A stretch of 64,000 nucleotides of DNA. Source: Cellulosilyticum sp. I15G10I2. GTDB lineage: Bacteria > Bacillota > Clostridia > Lachnospirales > Cellulosilyticaceae. Numbering within the stretch: position 1 is the first letter of the stretch; each line of letters starts with the position of its first letter. Made by a program: the position numbers and the translations under genes. Below, piece after piece: positions 25,338-34,331 of this stretch. The stretch lies in assembly GCF_900095725.1 (NCBI RefSeq), contig NZ_FMMP01000006.1:1054001-1118000 (forward strand). Direction: 5' to 3'. Below the pieces are notes generated by a model. The model worked only from the letters and a program-made list of their open reading frames with translations, did no database searches and had not been told where the DNA came from.

Positions 25338-26528
25338 TTATTTTACATTTAAAATACGTCTGACTATCCCTACAATAGGTTTGTATAACACGCCCTCTAG
25401 TTCCCGGCTTACCCGTTTTAATTGCTGCCGTATAGCTATAGCTTGAGGACAATGACTTTCACATTTACCACATGCTGTACATTGTGAAGCATTAGCTGGT
25501 TTTACTGATAGTGCTCCTAAAGTCTGGAGATAGCGAAAGCGTACTAATCTATCTTTTAAAAGATATTTATCATTATAGCAAGAAAAGCATCCTGGAATAT
25601 CTACACCTGCAGGACAAGGCATACAGTAACCACAAGCTGTACATGGAATTTTTGTTTTTGACAATATAATAGCCTTTACTTTTTCAAAAATATTAAGTTC
25701 TTCAGCTGAGAGAGAATTGGCCTTAGCATTACTTGCAATACGTATATTCTCAGAAAGTTGTGCCTCATCACTCATACCGGATAGTAAAACGCTCACCTCT
25801 GGATGATTCCATATCCAGCGCAATGCCCATTCTGCCGGGGAACGTTTTTGATAATAACTTTCAAAGACTTTCGTCACTTGTTCAGGCAAATTCGTAACCA
25901 GCTTGCCGCCGCGCAGTGGCTCCATAATAATAACAGGCATGCCAAGCTTAGCTGCTAATTGTAAGCCTGATTTTGTCGCCTGATTATTTTCGTCCATGTA
26001 GTTATACTGTATTTGACAAAAGTCCCAAGGATAAGCCTTAACAATTAATTCAAAATCTGTCTTACTGCCATGAAATGAAAACCCAATATTTTTGATTACA
26101 CCTTTTTCTTTTAAAGCTTCAAGCCACGTCATAATACCTAATGCATTAAGTCGATCAAACATTGGTTTATCTGTCAGCATATGCAAAAGATAATAATCAA
26201 TATACGCTGTCTGTAGTTTTTCAAGTTGTTTAAGCAAAATTTTTTGTGCACTTTCTAGATCTTTCACCATAAATGGCGGTAATTTAGTTGCAATCTTTAC
26301 CTGCTCCCGATAACCCCCAGCTAAGGCCTGCCCCAGCAGCGATTCACTCTTTCCATTGTGATAAATATACGCGGTATCAAAGTAATTAACACCCTTTTTT
26401 ATCGCTTCATGGATCATGGCAATGGCTCTGGGTTCATCAATGCTGCCACCATGAGTAGGCAGCCTCATACAGCCAAAACCTAATATAGACAGCGCCTCTT
26501 TATTTTTCGGATTAATTCTTCTTAGCAT
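25338..26528 (-). CDS. Aldo/keto reductase with C-terminal [4Fe-4S] domain
   Basis: 396 aa. The (alpha/beta)8 reductase domain (about 1-285) has catalytic residues in YFDTAYIYHNGKSE (Asp, Tyr), KIATKLPP (Lys) and YLLHML (His). C-terminal cysteine clusters CTACGYCMPC (about 305) and CTACGKCESHCP (about 350) are ferredoxin-type. Such fusions occur in anaerobes; the substrate is unknown. ATG 26528 follows AAGGAG by 9 nt. Monocistronic. The 183 bp downstream (25155-25337) show no strong terminator. Confidence 0.9.
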   Translation of the reverse strand: MLRRINPKNKEALSILGFGCMRLPTHGGSIDEPRAIAMIHEAIKKGVNYFDTAYIYHNGKSESLLGQALAGGYREQVKIATKLPPFMVKDLESAQKILLKQLEKLQTAYIDYYLLHMLTDKPMFDRLNALGIMTWLEALKEKGVIKNIGFSFHGSKTDFELIVKAYPWDFCQIQYNYMDENNQATKSGLQLAAKLGMPVIIMEPLRGGKLVTNLPEQVTKVFESYYQKRSPAEWALRWIWNHPEVSVLLSGMSDEAQLSENIRIASNAKANSLSAEELNIFEKVKAIILSKTKIPCTACGYCMPCPAGVDIPGCFSCYNDKYLLKDRLVRFRYLQTLGALSVKPANASQCTACGKCESHCPQAIAIRQQLKRVSRELEGVLYKPIVGIVRRILNVK

Positions 26529-26550
26529 AGTCATTAACTCCTTCATCACC

Positions 26551-26585
26551 GTATTTATCTTCAACACCTAGGTGGTGATAAATAC
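26551..26585. promoter_or_regulatory. Inverted repeat upstream of the aldo/keto reductase
   Basis: Nine-base perfect arms GTATTTATC (26551-26559) and GATAAATAC (26577-26585) enclose a CACCTAGGTG palindrome (26565-26574), 23 bp before the start codon. It could be an operator or a leader hairpin. Confidence 0.4.
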
Positions 26586-26713
26586 TTACTTTTATAGTAT
26601 ATATTTTTTTCGCTTCGGTCTCAATCGCCTTTATTTGTAAATTATAGTACATAAATATCTTAATCATATTTTCATCCTATGCTTTTAACTAAGAAATATT
26701 CAAATACTATAAA

Positions 26714-26748
26714 AACAGCCCGTAGAGACTGCTGCTCTTTGGGCTGTT
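26714..26748 (-). terminator. Terminator of the agr/GGDEF operon
   Basis: Minus-strand hairpin AACAGCCC / GGGCTGTT with a 19-nt loop, followed by TTTTTATAG, downstream of the GGDEF/HD-GYP stop. Confidence 0.7.
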
Positions 26749-26784
26749 ACATGCTCACCAAGCCCTTAGGCTTTTCAACTGACC

Positions 26785-28497
26785 TTATATTAAGTTATCG
26801 AAATGATCTTTAGATGTTTTAATAACTTCTATAAAAGCTTCCGTAATATCCGGATCAAATTGAACCCCGCTGCAACGTCTTAGTTCTTCTATTCCCTCCT
26901 CATAAGTCTTTCGCTTATTATAAGGTCTATTAGACGTCATAGCATCAAAACTGTCCACTACTGTAAGTACGCGGGCAAGAAAAGGAATTTCTTCTCCTTT
27001 AAGCCCAAGAGGGTATCCCTTGCCATCATAGCGTTCATGATGATGATAGATAAGCGGCATAATACTCCGCAAAGAGATAACAGGTTTAATAATCTCAACG
27101 CCTTCTGCGGGATGTTGTTTTAAGATCTCCCATTCCTCATCACTTAGGGGCATTTTTTTATTGAGTAATTGTTTTGTAATATTGATTTTACCTATATCAT
27201 GCATATAGGCACCATAAATAAGTGTCTTTTTATCTTCTTCTGTAAGCTTAAGATGTTCTGCTAAGAGACGGCTGTACATTACTACTTTTTCGGTATGCGC
27301 ATACGTATAGCGATCTTTCGCATTAATGACACTTATTAGTGTCTTAACTGAAGTAATGAGCTCCACGTCTTTTTCATCGATCTCTTTCTTTAAATCATCT
27401 AAAATAGAACTATAGGTCTCTACACGATTACGATTAAAAAACTTAGCACGATAAAGCGCATCATCAGCGCTTTTAATGAGTTCTATATCATTTCTAGCTT
27501 TAGTTGGGTATGTTGATATCCCAAGCGAAACGGTTAAATTGCTATTTGGTTGATTCTCTTGACCATAAAAATATGTTTGTTCTACCTTACTTCTTATTGC
27601 TTCTGCTATTTGAATAGCTTGCTCTTCTTCTGTATGAGGCAACAATACTGCAAACTCTTCTCCGCCATATCTAGCAACTATTTCACCAGGCTTCACACTA
27701 GCCCTCAGCAGATTGCCTATAGCACGGAGTGCCTCATCACCCTTTTGGTGTCCATGTAAATCATTATATTCTTTAAAATAATCTATATCAATAAAGAGCA
27801 TTGAGATCGGCTGCTGCTGTTTTTCGCTGTTAATCACTTGTTGTCTTAAAGCATCACAAAAAAATCTATGATTATAGACCCCTGTCAGCCCATCTTTATG
27901 TACCATGTTTTCAAGTTCTTTAATATGTTCTCTTTCAATTTTTACATAATAGCCTAATGGCCATGCTGTAAGGATAAAAATTCCGCTTAAGATAAGATCA
28001 TCCTCAAAATAAGGATTAACTGCCATATCAGCTAACATGATCAGATCCATACCTAAAATGATTGTTGAAGAAATACACGCTACAAGAATGCCACGTTCAA
28101 TTCCTTCTTGTATTGTTGCTGTGATAATAATAAATAAAAATAAATATTTATATTGGCTGTCTGGAGCTCCTGTCAATAATATAACTAATGAAAATAGTAA
28201 AATAAATAATCCATCTTCGACAATTTGTAAATATTTGTCATATTTAATATCTATTTTTTTAGATGTTGAAAATTTCCAAATACCATATGCAAATAGCAAT
28301 AAGAAAATCACGATTCCTAAGGAGGTAAAACTATAATTAGCATATGTAGTATGGCTACTCAATCGCTCATCAGTATAGTAATATTTAAAAAAGATTACGG
28401 CTATAAATAAAAAGGCGCATATCTTTACCACTGATACTATATCACTTATTTGATTTCGTTTATTATCTTTAAGTTGATTATCTTTAAGTTGATTCAT
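26785..28497 (-). CDS. Membrane GGDEF and HD-GYP protein at the end of the agr operon
   Basis: 570 aa. The N-terminus has about six membrane helices (about 25-190), then GGDEF (about 205-365, RYGGEEF signature, intact), then HD-GYP (about 375-560, HDIGKIN and HHERYDGKGYP, intact). It could both make and break c-di-GMP. A 15-bp in-phase repeat duplicates QLKDN at residues 3-12. AGAGGAA precedes ATG. It starts 59 bp after agrD, with no terminator between, so it is the last gene of the operon from 30418. With AgrC and AgrA absent, its membrane part is a candidate receptor for the peptide (inference). Confidence 0.9.
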   Translation of the reverse strand: MNQLKDNQLKDNKRNQISDIVSVVKICAFLFIAVIFFKYYYTDERLSSHTTYANYSFTSLGIVIFLLLFAYGIWKFSTSKKIDIKYDKYLQIVEDGLFILLFSLVILLTGAPDSQYKYLFLFIIITATIQEGIERGILVACISSTIILGMDLIMLADMAVNPYFEDDLILSGIFILTAWPLGYYVKIEREHIKELENMVHKDGLTGVYNHRFFCDALRQQVINSEKQQQPISMLFIDIDYFKEYNDLHGHQKGDEALRAIGNLLRASVKPGEIVARYGGEEFAVLLPHTEEEQAIQIAEAIRSKVEQTYFYGQENQPNSNLTVSLGISTYPTKARNDIELIKSADDALYRAKFFNRNRVETYSSILDDLKKEIDEKDVELITSVKTLISVINAKDRYTYAHTEKVVMYSRLLAEHLKLTEEDKKTLIYGAYMHDIGKINITKQLLNKKMPLSDEEWEILKQHPAEGVEIIKPVISLRSIMPLIYHHHERYDGKGYPLGLKGEEIPFLARVLTVVDSFDAMTSNRPYNKRKTYEEGIEELRRCSGVQFDPDITEAFIEVIKTSKDHFDNLI

Positions 28498-28531
28498 ATA
28501 TAAGTTCCTCTAATATAGTATAGATAATGAT

Positions 28532-28553
28532 AGAGGTCGGTTGCCCGACCCCT
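28532..28553 (-). other. Intercistronic hairpin, agrD / GGDEF gene
   Basis: GGGGTCGG-GCAA-CCGACCTC forms a GC-rich stem with one mismatch and no following U-tract. It is more likely an RNA processing or stability element than a terminator. Confidence 0.5.
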
Positions 28554-28556
28554 ATC

Positions 28557-28691
28557 CTATTCTTCTCTTAAGCATTTTGGTTCTTCTGGTTGATAAGATG
28601 CCCATATACATGCTGATGATGCAATTAAAGATGCAAAAACAGTAGATACTGCTGCTATCACCATTAATACTTTATGGTTAAGATTTTTCAT
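28557..28691 (-). CDS. agrD: Cyclic lactone autoinducer peptide precursor
   Basis: 44 aa, ATG 28691 after GGGGGGAGA. An amphipathic/hydrophobic leader (1-25) is followed by the core S-A-C-I-W-A-S-Y (Cys at residue 28) and then the typical tail QPEEPKCLREE. Clostridial AgrD peptides have the same layout: Cys, three to five residues, then Q-P-x-x-P. AgrB would cut at the tail and close a thiolactone. It overlaps agrB by 14 nt. Confidence 0.9.
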   Translation of the reverse strand: MKNLNHKVLMVIAAVSTVFASLIASSACIWASYQPEEPKCLREE

Positions 28692-29358
28692 TCTTTCTCC
28701 CCCCCCTTATTGAATATATATTATTTAAAAAAATATCTACTTGATTTAATAATAAATGTCCTGACTCGGTTAATGTAAATGCTTGCCATATCACTCCTAT
28801 GTAGATACAAAATGAATAAATCAAAAAACGATTATGTTTTATAAAGTAAAACATAAGGATATTCACTAGCACTACTCCTACATAGACATTTAAAATTAGT
28901 ATAGATTTTTTTTTAAGCTTTTCTCGTGTTGCTTGTTTTTTGATAGGTTTACTTAGACTATCCACTGGTGCTAATTTTAAAGTTATATGATAAGCCCAAA
29001 TAAAAGCAACGAACCCTATTATAAGAAGCAAGTACATGGTTAGCTGATGACCTAACATACCCAATAAAATAGCCGGCACCACACTTACAACTACACCTTC
29101 AACATTGCAGATCCACGGCTTACTAGCATGGGCACCACCTGATGATTTTCTAAAGATAGCAGTCGTTAAAGAAATAAGAAAAGCTTCCAATGCCACACCA
29201 AAGACTGCTCCTACTATAATTACCGCTAATATACATAAGAACATATGTATAAAAGCAAAAATCCCGTAGGCTATTACTGCCTTTTTATCAACATCTAACT
29301 GTAATTCATTAGCTACTTTAACGGCTATCTGATTAGCCACCCTCTCTACTCTAGACAC
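28678..29358 (-). CDS. agrB: AgrB-type peptide-processing membrane endopeptidase
   Basis: 226 aa from GTG 29358, seven bases after AAAGGAA; the frame extends to 29439 only by overlapping the previous gene. The catalytic His and Cys are spaced as in the family, in GGAHASKPWIC (H-x6-C). About five to six membrane helices. It removes the AgrD tail and forms the cyclic peptide in the membrane. The start overlaps the previous gene by 8 nt and the end overlaps agrD. Confidence 0.94.
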   Translation of the reverse strand: MSRVERVANQIAVKVANELQLDVDKKAVIAYGIFAFIHMFLCILAVIIVGAVFGVALEAFLISLTTAIFRKSSGGAHASKPWICNVEGVVVSVVPAILLGMLGHQLTMYLLLIIGFVAFIWAYHITLKLAPVDSLSKPIKKQATREKLKKKSILILNVYVGVVLVNILMFYFIKHNRFLIYSFCIYIGVIWQAFTLTESGHLLLNQVDIFLNNIYSIRGGRKNEKS

Positions 29359-29815
29359 TCTGAAGTTCCTTTCTCTTTGAAAGTCTTCTATAGTATATCC
29401 CCAAGAAACTTCCCAAGATAACAAGTGAAGGAATCCCATATATTATTTTCAACTTTGGATCAGCAAATATATGCTCCATTTCTTTTGTAAATATACTAAA
29501 AATTAATAATAAATTAATTGCTTCACATATGAACATAGATGCAAATACTAATATGCCAGCTTGAATGGATTTTATAATATTAATTTTGTTGATTAATACA
29601 CCAACTGCTGTAAGTGAAATCATCAAAAGAATTGTATGTATACCATAGCTAATAGGTAGACCTCGCATAATCCCTATTAATCCTCCGCCTAAAATACTCG
29701 ATATAATATAGCGATTTATATTAATCTTTGTCTTAGTATAAGTATAAAAACCAAGAATATATAGAAAACCTTCTGGTATAGCACGCAAGATAATTTCTAG
29801 AGTAGTTAATCTCAA
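29351..29815 (-). CDS. Membrane protein of the agr operon, AgrC-sensor-like without a kinase
   Basis: 154 aa with about five hydrophobic helices and no soluble domain; it ends in a basic tail. The text (IPEGFLYILGFYTYTK, MRGLPISYGIHTILL) resembles the membrane sensor half of clostridial Agr-linked histidine kinases, but no kinase follows. The similarity is recalled, not computed. It overlaps agrB by 8 nt, which implies a joint function. Confidence 0.7.
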   Translation of the reverse strand: MRLTTLEIILRAIPEGFLYILGFYTYTKTKININRYIISSILGGGLIGIMRGLPISYGIHTILLMISLTAVGVLINKINIIKSIQAGILVFASMFICEAINLLLIFSIFTKEMEHIFADPKLKIIYGIPSLVILGSFLGIYYRRLSKRKELQSV

Positions 29816-29869
29816 AGCTTCTCCTCCTTTGTTTCAAATCTAAAAAATACAAATATCTAATTTATATCT

Positions 29870-30418
29870 TTAGCCTATAATATTTTCTCTATTTAAATAT
29901 TTAATTGAGCCAAAAATAATAATAAATACAAAACTTCTGATAAGAACATCCCCTACACTTAAAATAGCGTAGCCTAGATCAAATATATCTGTTAAAAACT
30001 TTAAGCGTGTACTGTCATCCCCTAAAACATGTATGCCACCTACCTTAGCAAAAGCTTCCGGTGTTACATAGCCTGTTAAATAAGATAATGTCGGAAATCC
30101 AGGCATCTTGCCCTGATTGGCAGCTATGGCTATATGATTAAGTATTGACCCCATAACAACGCATGCTGAGCCTGCTATAGCGCCTATATATTGCTTGTAC
30201 TTAAAAATAAGTGTTAAATAAGAAGATAAATAAATAGTTTCTAGAATATCTGTATACTTAATAAGACCATAATATCCCCTAAATATAGAAATTTGAATAG
30301 CCAAATATACAAGCTCAATGGCTAGTATTAGATAAATAGGCCATGACTTAAAAAGTGGTTTAATTGAATAGTTTTTCATTTTAGCTACTGCTATAGCTAA
30401 CAATAGGGTTTCTAGCAT
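29870..30418 (-). CDS. DUF5317-like membrane protein, first gene of the agr operon
   Basis: 182 aa, four to five hydrophobic segments, with a mid-protein segment GKMPGFPTLSYLTGYVTPEAF and TRLKFLTDIF before the last helix, as in DUF5317 proteins. Function unknown. It starts at ATG 30418 close behind AGAAGAGG. The 54-bp spacing to the next gene suggests one transcript. The 232-bp upstream gap (30419-30650) is very A/T-rich; I see no convincing operator in it. Confidence 0.7.
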   Translation of the reverse strand: MLETLLLAIAVAKMKNYSIKPLFKSWPIYLILAIELVYLAIQISIFRGYYGLIKYTDILETIYLSSYLTLIFKYKQYIGAIAGSACVVMGSILNHIAIAANQGKMPGFPTLSYLTGYVTPEAFAKVGGIHVLGDDSTRLKFLTDIFDLGYAILSVGDVLIRSFVFIIIFGSIKYLNRENIIG

Positions 30419-30650
30419 AACCTCTTCTCACTTTCATTTTTCTTTACTAAAAGGATATAGTATTAGACACCTTTATATGTTTTATTTGATTATAATACAA
30501 TTTATCATTTTTATCTACTTTATTAATTATTTAATTATTAATAATTTTTAATTTTTATACTCATCATTAAAATATTATCACAAAATTTCTATTTGCTATA
30601 CTTTCAGTAATATTTTTATTTAACTCCTACTATTCTTCAAGCTACTCTAG

Positions 30651-31418
30651 CTATTTATTTTGTCCCTTGATAAAAACACTGATGTCCTTTATACCCTCAT
30701 TATTTTTAGCCTTTTCAAGTAGACTTATAAGTTCGCCGCTTTCAATATCAGAAGGTGTGACACCGTTTACCATTATAAGCGCACCATCACTTTCAGCGTA
30801 CAAACCATATTTACTGAAATGACATCCATTCTCTAGAAATACTTTGTGGCTTTCCGTTATAATCTTTGCAACACCTTGTAATGAATTGTCTGCTAAGTTG
30901 AGTCCGATAATAACTTCCGCATTCAAAAGTATTTTCTTATCAAATTTCATATCGAGCTCCAATTGAGTACTTGCACTGCCATACGCATCTTTATCAAACA
31001 TTACTACAGTCGTGTTATTCTTATAACCAAGTTCTTTCTCCATAATAGTTTTTGCAACTGCAGAATATTCATGTTCTAGCCTTTGAAGTGTATTATATCT
31101 CTCTAAAACATGGTTTTCATAATCATCACGTTCCACCCTGCCCTTACGATAGTATATAGAAAACTGCGTATCAATACTTGTTTCAGAGAAAGCCCTTGCC
31201 ATATATCCGCCACTTTTAAAATTATAACTTGCTTTTTCTATTTTAAGGTCTAAAAAAGCATAATTCTGATTTACATATTGCTTTATTTCTTTATTTGCTA
31301 TCATCGCTGATATGGGATTACCTACAAAAGCATTTGTAACAAAAAACATACCGCCAATAAGCACCGCAGCTGTTGTACCTGAAAGTATTTTTAAGATGAT
31401 TTTTTTTGTGTTTTTCAT
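30651..31418 (-). CDS. Membrane-anchored YfjL-like protein in the ECF operon
   Basis: 255 aa. One N-terminal anchor helix (about 10-30), then NPISAMIANKEIKQYVNQNY and YNFKSGGY, as in the YfjL-like domain, and an extracytoplasmic body. Function unknown. Its ATG overlaps the stop of the anti-sigma gene (ATGA), so it belongs to the sigma regulon and may be a target or co-sensor. Confidence 0.75.
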   Translation of the reverse strand: MKNTKKIILKILSGTTAAVLIGGMFFVTNAFVGNPISAMIANKEIKQYVNQNYAFLDLKIEKASYNFKSGGYMARAFSETSIDTQFSIYYRKGRVERDDYENHVLERYNTLQRLEHEYSAVAKTIMEKELGYKNNTTVVMFDKDAYGSASTQLELDMKFDKKILLNAEVIIGLNLADNSLQGVAKIITESHKVFLENGCHFSKYGLYAESDGALIMVNGVTPSDIESGELISLLEKAKNNEGIKDISVFIKGQNK

Positions 31419-31954
31419 TCTGTTCCTTCCTCTCTCTTAAATGTAAATTTGAGAAGTGTTGCAGTAATTGCACCTAGTCCAAGTAAAACAGTATATATTA
31501 AACTATAATATAATCCTCTGTATAATGCCTCCCACTCAACCCCTTCTGATATTATACCTAATACACTCTGCCACAAAAAGGTAAACATAAAAACTGCAAG
31601 CATCATCCAGTACCACTTCTTTTTAAATGCAATAAGTGAAATCCCACCAATAGCAGGCATAATGATAAAGTTATAAAACAGTCCCATTGAATTTGAGAGT
31701 GCCACACCAACAACGGTCCCTAAAATAAGAATTGTAAGTTGCGTTATAAAAATACTACGTTTGATCGCAAAAATGATCTTTTCATCTTTCATAGTATGCC
31801 CATCAATCCTTTCAGATGCAAAAGTCTGAAACTCTGCATTGCAACTCTCACAGCTTTTAAGATGTTCATAAACTATCTTATTACTGTCGTCACTCGCAAC
31901 ACCATCTTTTACCAGCGGTATTAAATCAACTATTACATCACAAGACAACTTCAA
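31415..31954 (-). CDS. Zinc-finger anti-sigma factor
   Basis: 179 aa. The zf-HC2 motif H-x3-C-x2-C (EHLKSCESC) at about 29-38, with an upstream Cys in KLSCDVI, marks an anti-sigma domain. Four hydrophobic helices follow (about 68-170). It would hold the ECF sigma factor at the membrane until a signal arrives. Overlaps the sigma stop by ATGA. Confidence 0.9.
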   Translation of the reverse strand: MKLSCDVIVDLIPLVKDGVASDDSNKIVYEHLKSCESCNAEFQTFASERIDGHTMKDEKIIFAIKRSIFITQLTILILGTVVGVALSNSMGLFYNFIIMPAIGGISLIAFKKKWYWMMLAVFMFTFLWQSVLGIISEGVEWEALYRGLYYSLIYTVLLGLGAITATLLKFTFKREEGTE

Positions 31955-32439
31955 ATTAACCCCTCCTTTTTCAGTATGGTTTTAATCCATTTTTTGGTGC
32001 GAAAATCAATAACTCTTGCTGAGCTTTCTGAAATATTAGCTGCCTGTGCAATTTCACCAAAGCTATATCCTTCTGCACGCATATTTACTATTTTTTGAGT
32101 TCGTAGATCTTTTTCTAATAATAGGCGCTTGATTTTTTGGATTATTTCTTTTGTAAATAAATTTTCCGCTATACTATCAGATACATATAATTCTAAAAGG
32201 TCATTATATTCAATAGTATGTTTGTCTCTTCTTATGCTCTGTAGCCAAAGATTTCTAGCGATAGAAAACAGCCATGTTTTTATTGACGACTCCCCTTTAA
32301 AACGACTAATCGACGCAATTGCATTTATAAAAGTCTCTGACAGTAGATCTTCTGAGAGGTCAGAGTCATGGGTAAGACCCATCAGATATCTATAAATATC
32401 CTGCTTGTAAAGTATATATAGGTGCTCTATGTGCTTCAC
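31951..32439 (-). CDS. ECF-family RNA polymerase sigma factor
   Basis: 162 aa. Region 2 covers about 5-75 (DLLSETFINAIASISRFKGESSIKTWLFSIARNLW) and region 4 covers about 105-155 with a helix-turn-helix (GYSFGEIAQAANISESSARVIDFRTKKW). GTG 32439 lies four to five bases after GGGGGAG. It heads a three-gene operon with its anti-sigma and is probably self-activated. Confidence 0.94.
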   Translation of the reverse strand: MKHIEHLYILYKQDIYRYLMGLTHDSDLSEDLLSETFINAIASISRFKGESSIKTWLFSIARNLWLQSIRRDKHTIEYNDLLELYVSDSIAENLFTKEIIQKIKRLLLEKDLRTQKIVNMRAEGYSFGEIAQAANISESSARVIDFRTKKWIKTILKKEGLI

Positions 32440-32460
32440 GCAACTCCCCCTTTCACATCA

Positions 32461-32489
32461 TTAGTCCCATTTTCTTTTAAAACGTTACA
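32461..32489 (-). promoter_or_regulatory. Candidate ECF-type autoregulated promoter
   Basis: Minus strand: TGTAACGTTTT (32489-32479) and GGGACTAA (32468-32461). This has the AAC-core -35 and a short -10 typical of ECF promoters, 22 bp before the GTG of the sigma gene. Confidence 0.5.
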
Positions 32490-32578
32490 GATTTTTTAAA
32501 AAAACTTTCTTATGACATGTTTTTACAATACTTAATTTACTTTGATTAACTTTATTATATTAGAAATTACTAAGTATA

Positions 32579-32613
32579 AAATAGGCATCTACCGCTAAGA
32601 TAGATGCCTATTT
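32579..32613 (-). terminator. Terminator of the MATE gene
   Basis: Perfect 13-bp arms (AAATAGGCATCTA and complement), 9-nt loop, followed on the minus strand by TTTTATA. Confidence 0.8.
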
Positions 32614-32651
32614 CCCTATAACTATGCTTATTGTTTAAATAAAGCGTATTT

Positions 32652-34025
32652 CTATTTATGCTGAATCATGCAGGGCTGAACCGTAATCATTGGTACTGAT
32701 CTTGTTAATCTTTTCATTGTAATAAAATAAGCAATGCCTAGGGGTAGACAAGCACCAATCCATGCTAGAGGATTTGCAAGACATGCCCCCCTAAACCCTA
32801 GGTTTTGAGACAATATAATCGCTGCAAAAGTCCTCATAAACAGCTCCATAATACCAGCAATTGTAGGTACAAAACTTTGACCAAGCCCTTGCAAGGTATA
32901 ACGATAAATAAACAAAAGCGCCAGCACAAAATATAACAGACCATTTATAGTCAGATATATTTGTGCCTGTTCAACAACCTCTGGCTGGTCTGCCCCCACA
33001 AAAAGCGTAATAAGAACGTGTCCTGCTAGAAAATTCACGATACCAATAATGATACTAAATGTAACAGACATGATACAACATTGTCTAACACCAAGGCTGA
33101 TTCTCTGGATGTCTTTTGCGCCGTAATTTTGTGCCACATAAGTAGCCATAGTTATTCCAAAAGACATCATTGGCAAAACAGCAACCATATCAATTTTTTG
33201 TGCAGCTGTATAGGCTGCTACAGATACTGCCCCTAAATTATTCAGAGTAAACTGTACGACTATCGCTCCAATTGCAATGATAGATGCCTGAAAACCCATC
33301 GGCAGAGCAACTCTTATATGTTCCCACAAAATAACTTTTGACACCTGCCAATCATGTCTATTTAGCTCTAAAATAGGCAGCTTCTTTTTAATGTATAAAA
33401 AACATAATAGCGCAGAGACTGCCTGTGCTGTTATAGTTGCCCACGCAGCTCCGGCTACCCCTAACGAAAATAGCAGTATTAATATAAAATCTAAAATAAT
33501 ATTTATTATACAAACCACAACTAAAAACAATAGTGGTGTTCGGCTATCACCTAAAGCCCGTATGATATTTGAATAAAGATTGAAAAACAGCGCTGCCCCT
33601 ACACCCCCAAAAATCACAATAATATAGCGATGGGCATCTTCTATAATTTCTGGTGGTGTACGCATTATTTCAAGAATGGGCCGTGCCATTACTACACTAA
33701 TTATTGTAAGTATTATAGTGACAGCTATACTTAATAGAATCGCAGCCGCATAACTGTATTTTACCCCTTGTTCATCTCCAGCTCCAAACCGCTGGGCAGT
33801 AATAATAGATAGCCCTGCTGTAAATCCATTGGCAAAGCCAATGATAAAAAACATAAGACTTCCTGTACAGCCTACTGCTGCCAAAGCATTTACACCTATT
33901 GTCCGTCCCACAATGAATGTATCAGCTATATTATAGAGCTGCTGAAAAAAATTCCCTAAAAGAAGTGGAATAGTAAAAAGCAAAATTAGCTTTGCCGGAT
34001 TTCCTTGCGTCATATTTTTAGTCAT
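32652..34025 (-). CDS. MATE-family multidrug/cation exporter
   Basis: 457 aa, about 12 membrane helices in two MatE halves. Family text: GNPAKLILLFTIPLLLGNFFQQLYNIADTF... at the start and QGLGQSFVPTIAGIMELFMR in the second half. It exports drugs or metabolites with Na+ or H+. ATG 34025 follows GGTGAGGG; the frame to 34067 lacks a site. Its promoter has a 19-bp spacer filled by an 18-bp palindrome, as in MerR-regulated genes. Confidence 0.93.
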   Translation of the reverse strand: MTKNMTQGNPAKLILLFTIPLLLGNFFQQLYNIADTFIVGRTIGVNALAAVGCTGSLMFFIIGFANGFTAGLSIITAQRFGAGDEQGVKYSYAAAILLSIAVTIILTIISVVMARPILEIMRTPPEIIEDAHRYIIVIFGGVGAALFFNLYSNIIRALGDSRTPLLFLVVVCIINIILDFILILLFSLGVAGAAWATITAQAVSALLCFLYIKKKLPILELNRHDWQVSKVILWEHIRVALPMGFQASIIAIGAIVVQFTLNNLGAVSVAAYTAAQKIDMVAVLPMMSFGITMATYVAQNYGAKDIQRISLGVRQCCIMSVTFSIIIGIVNFLAGHVLITLFVGADQPEVVEQAQIYLTINGLLYFVLALLFIYRYTLQGLGQSFVPTIAGIMELFMRTFAAIILSQNLGFRGACLANPLAWIGACLPLGIAYFITMKRLTRSVPMITVQPCMIQHK

Positions 34026-34070
34026 ATAGCCCTCACCTTTCCCCATGTATACCAGATTGCATTCCAATCT

Positions 34071-34101
34071 ATATTACGCCTTAAAGTGAACTTTAAGTCA
34101 A
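34071..34101 (-). promoter_or_regulatory. MerR-type promoter/operator of the MATE gene
   Basis: Minus strand: TTGACT (34101-34096), 19-bp spacer, TAATAT (34076-34071). The perfect palindrome CTTAAAGTGAACTTTAAG (34080-34097) fills the spacer. This over-long spacer with a centred dyad is the signature of activation by MerR-family regulators. No merR gene is adjacent. Confidence 0.75.
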
Positions 34102-34240
34102 TAGTCTTGTTTGTACTTTTTTGCAAACTGTCACTTTTGCCAAAAGAACAAACCTACTGTCTTGTTTCATTAGACGATAGTGCGTACTAAAAGTAGATTA
34201 TTATGTATTCATAGTCGTTAGTAACTCACACAGCCTTTCT

Positions 34241-34284
34241 CTACAAAAAATAACCCTTGAAATTTCAAGAGTTATTTTTTGTAG
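34241..34284. terminator. Near-perfect 44-bp palindromic terminator
   Basis: CTACAAAAAATAAC...GTTATTTTTTGTAG with a single C/A mismatch in the stem, located after the hydrogenase-like gene. The rest of the 306-bp gap 34026-34331 holds the MATE promoter and no gene I can see. Confidence 0.8.
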
Positions 34285-34331
34285 AATCATCCTTTTCGAC
34301 TACTGTTAAATTGCGTCACATAAGCTTTTTA

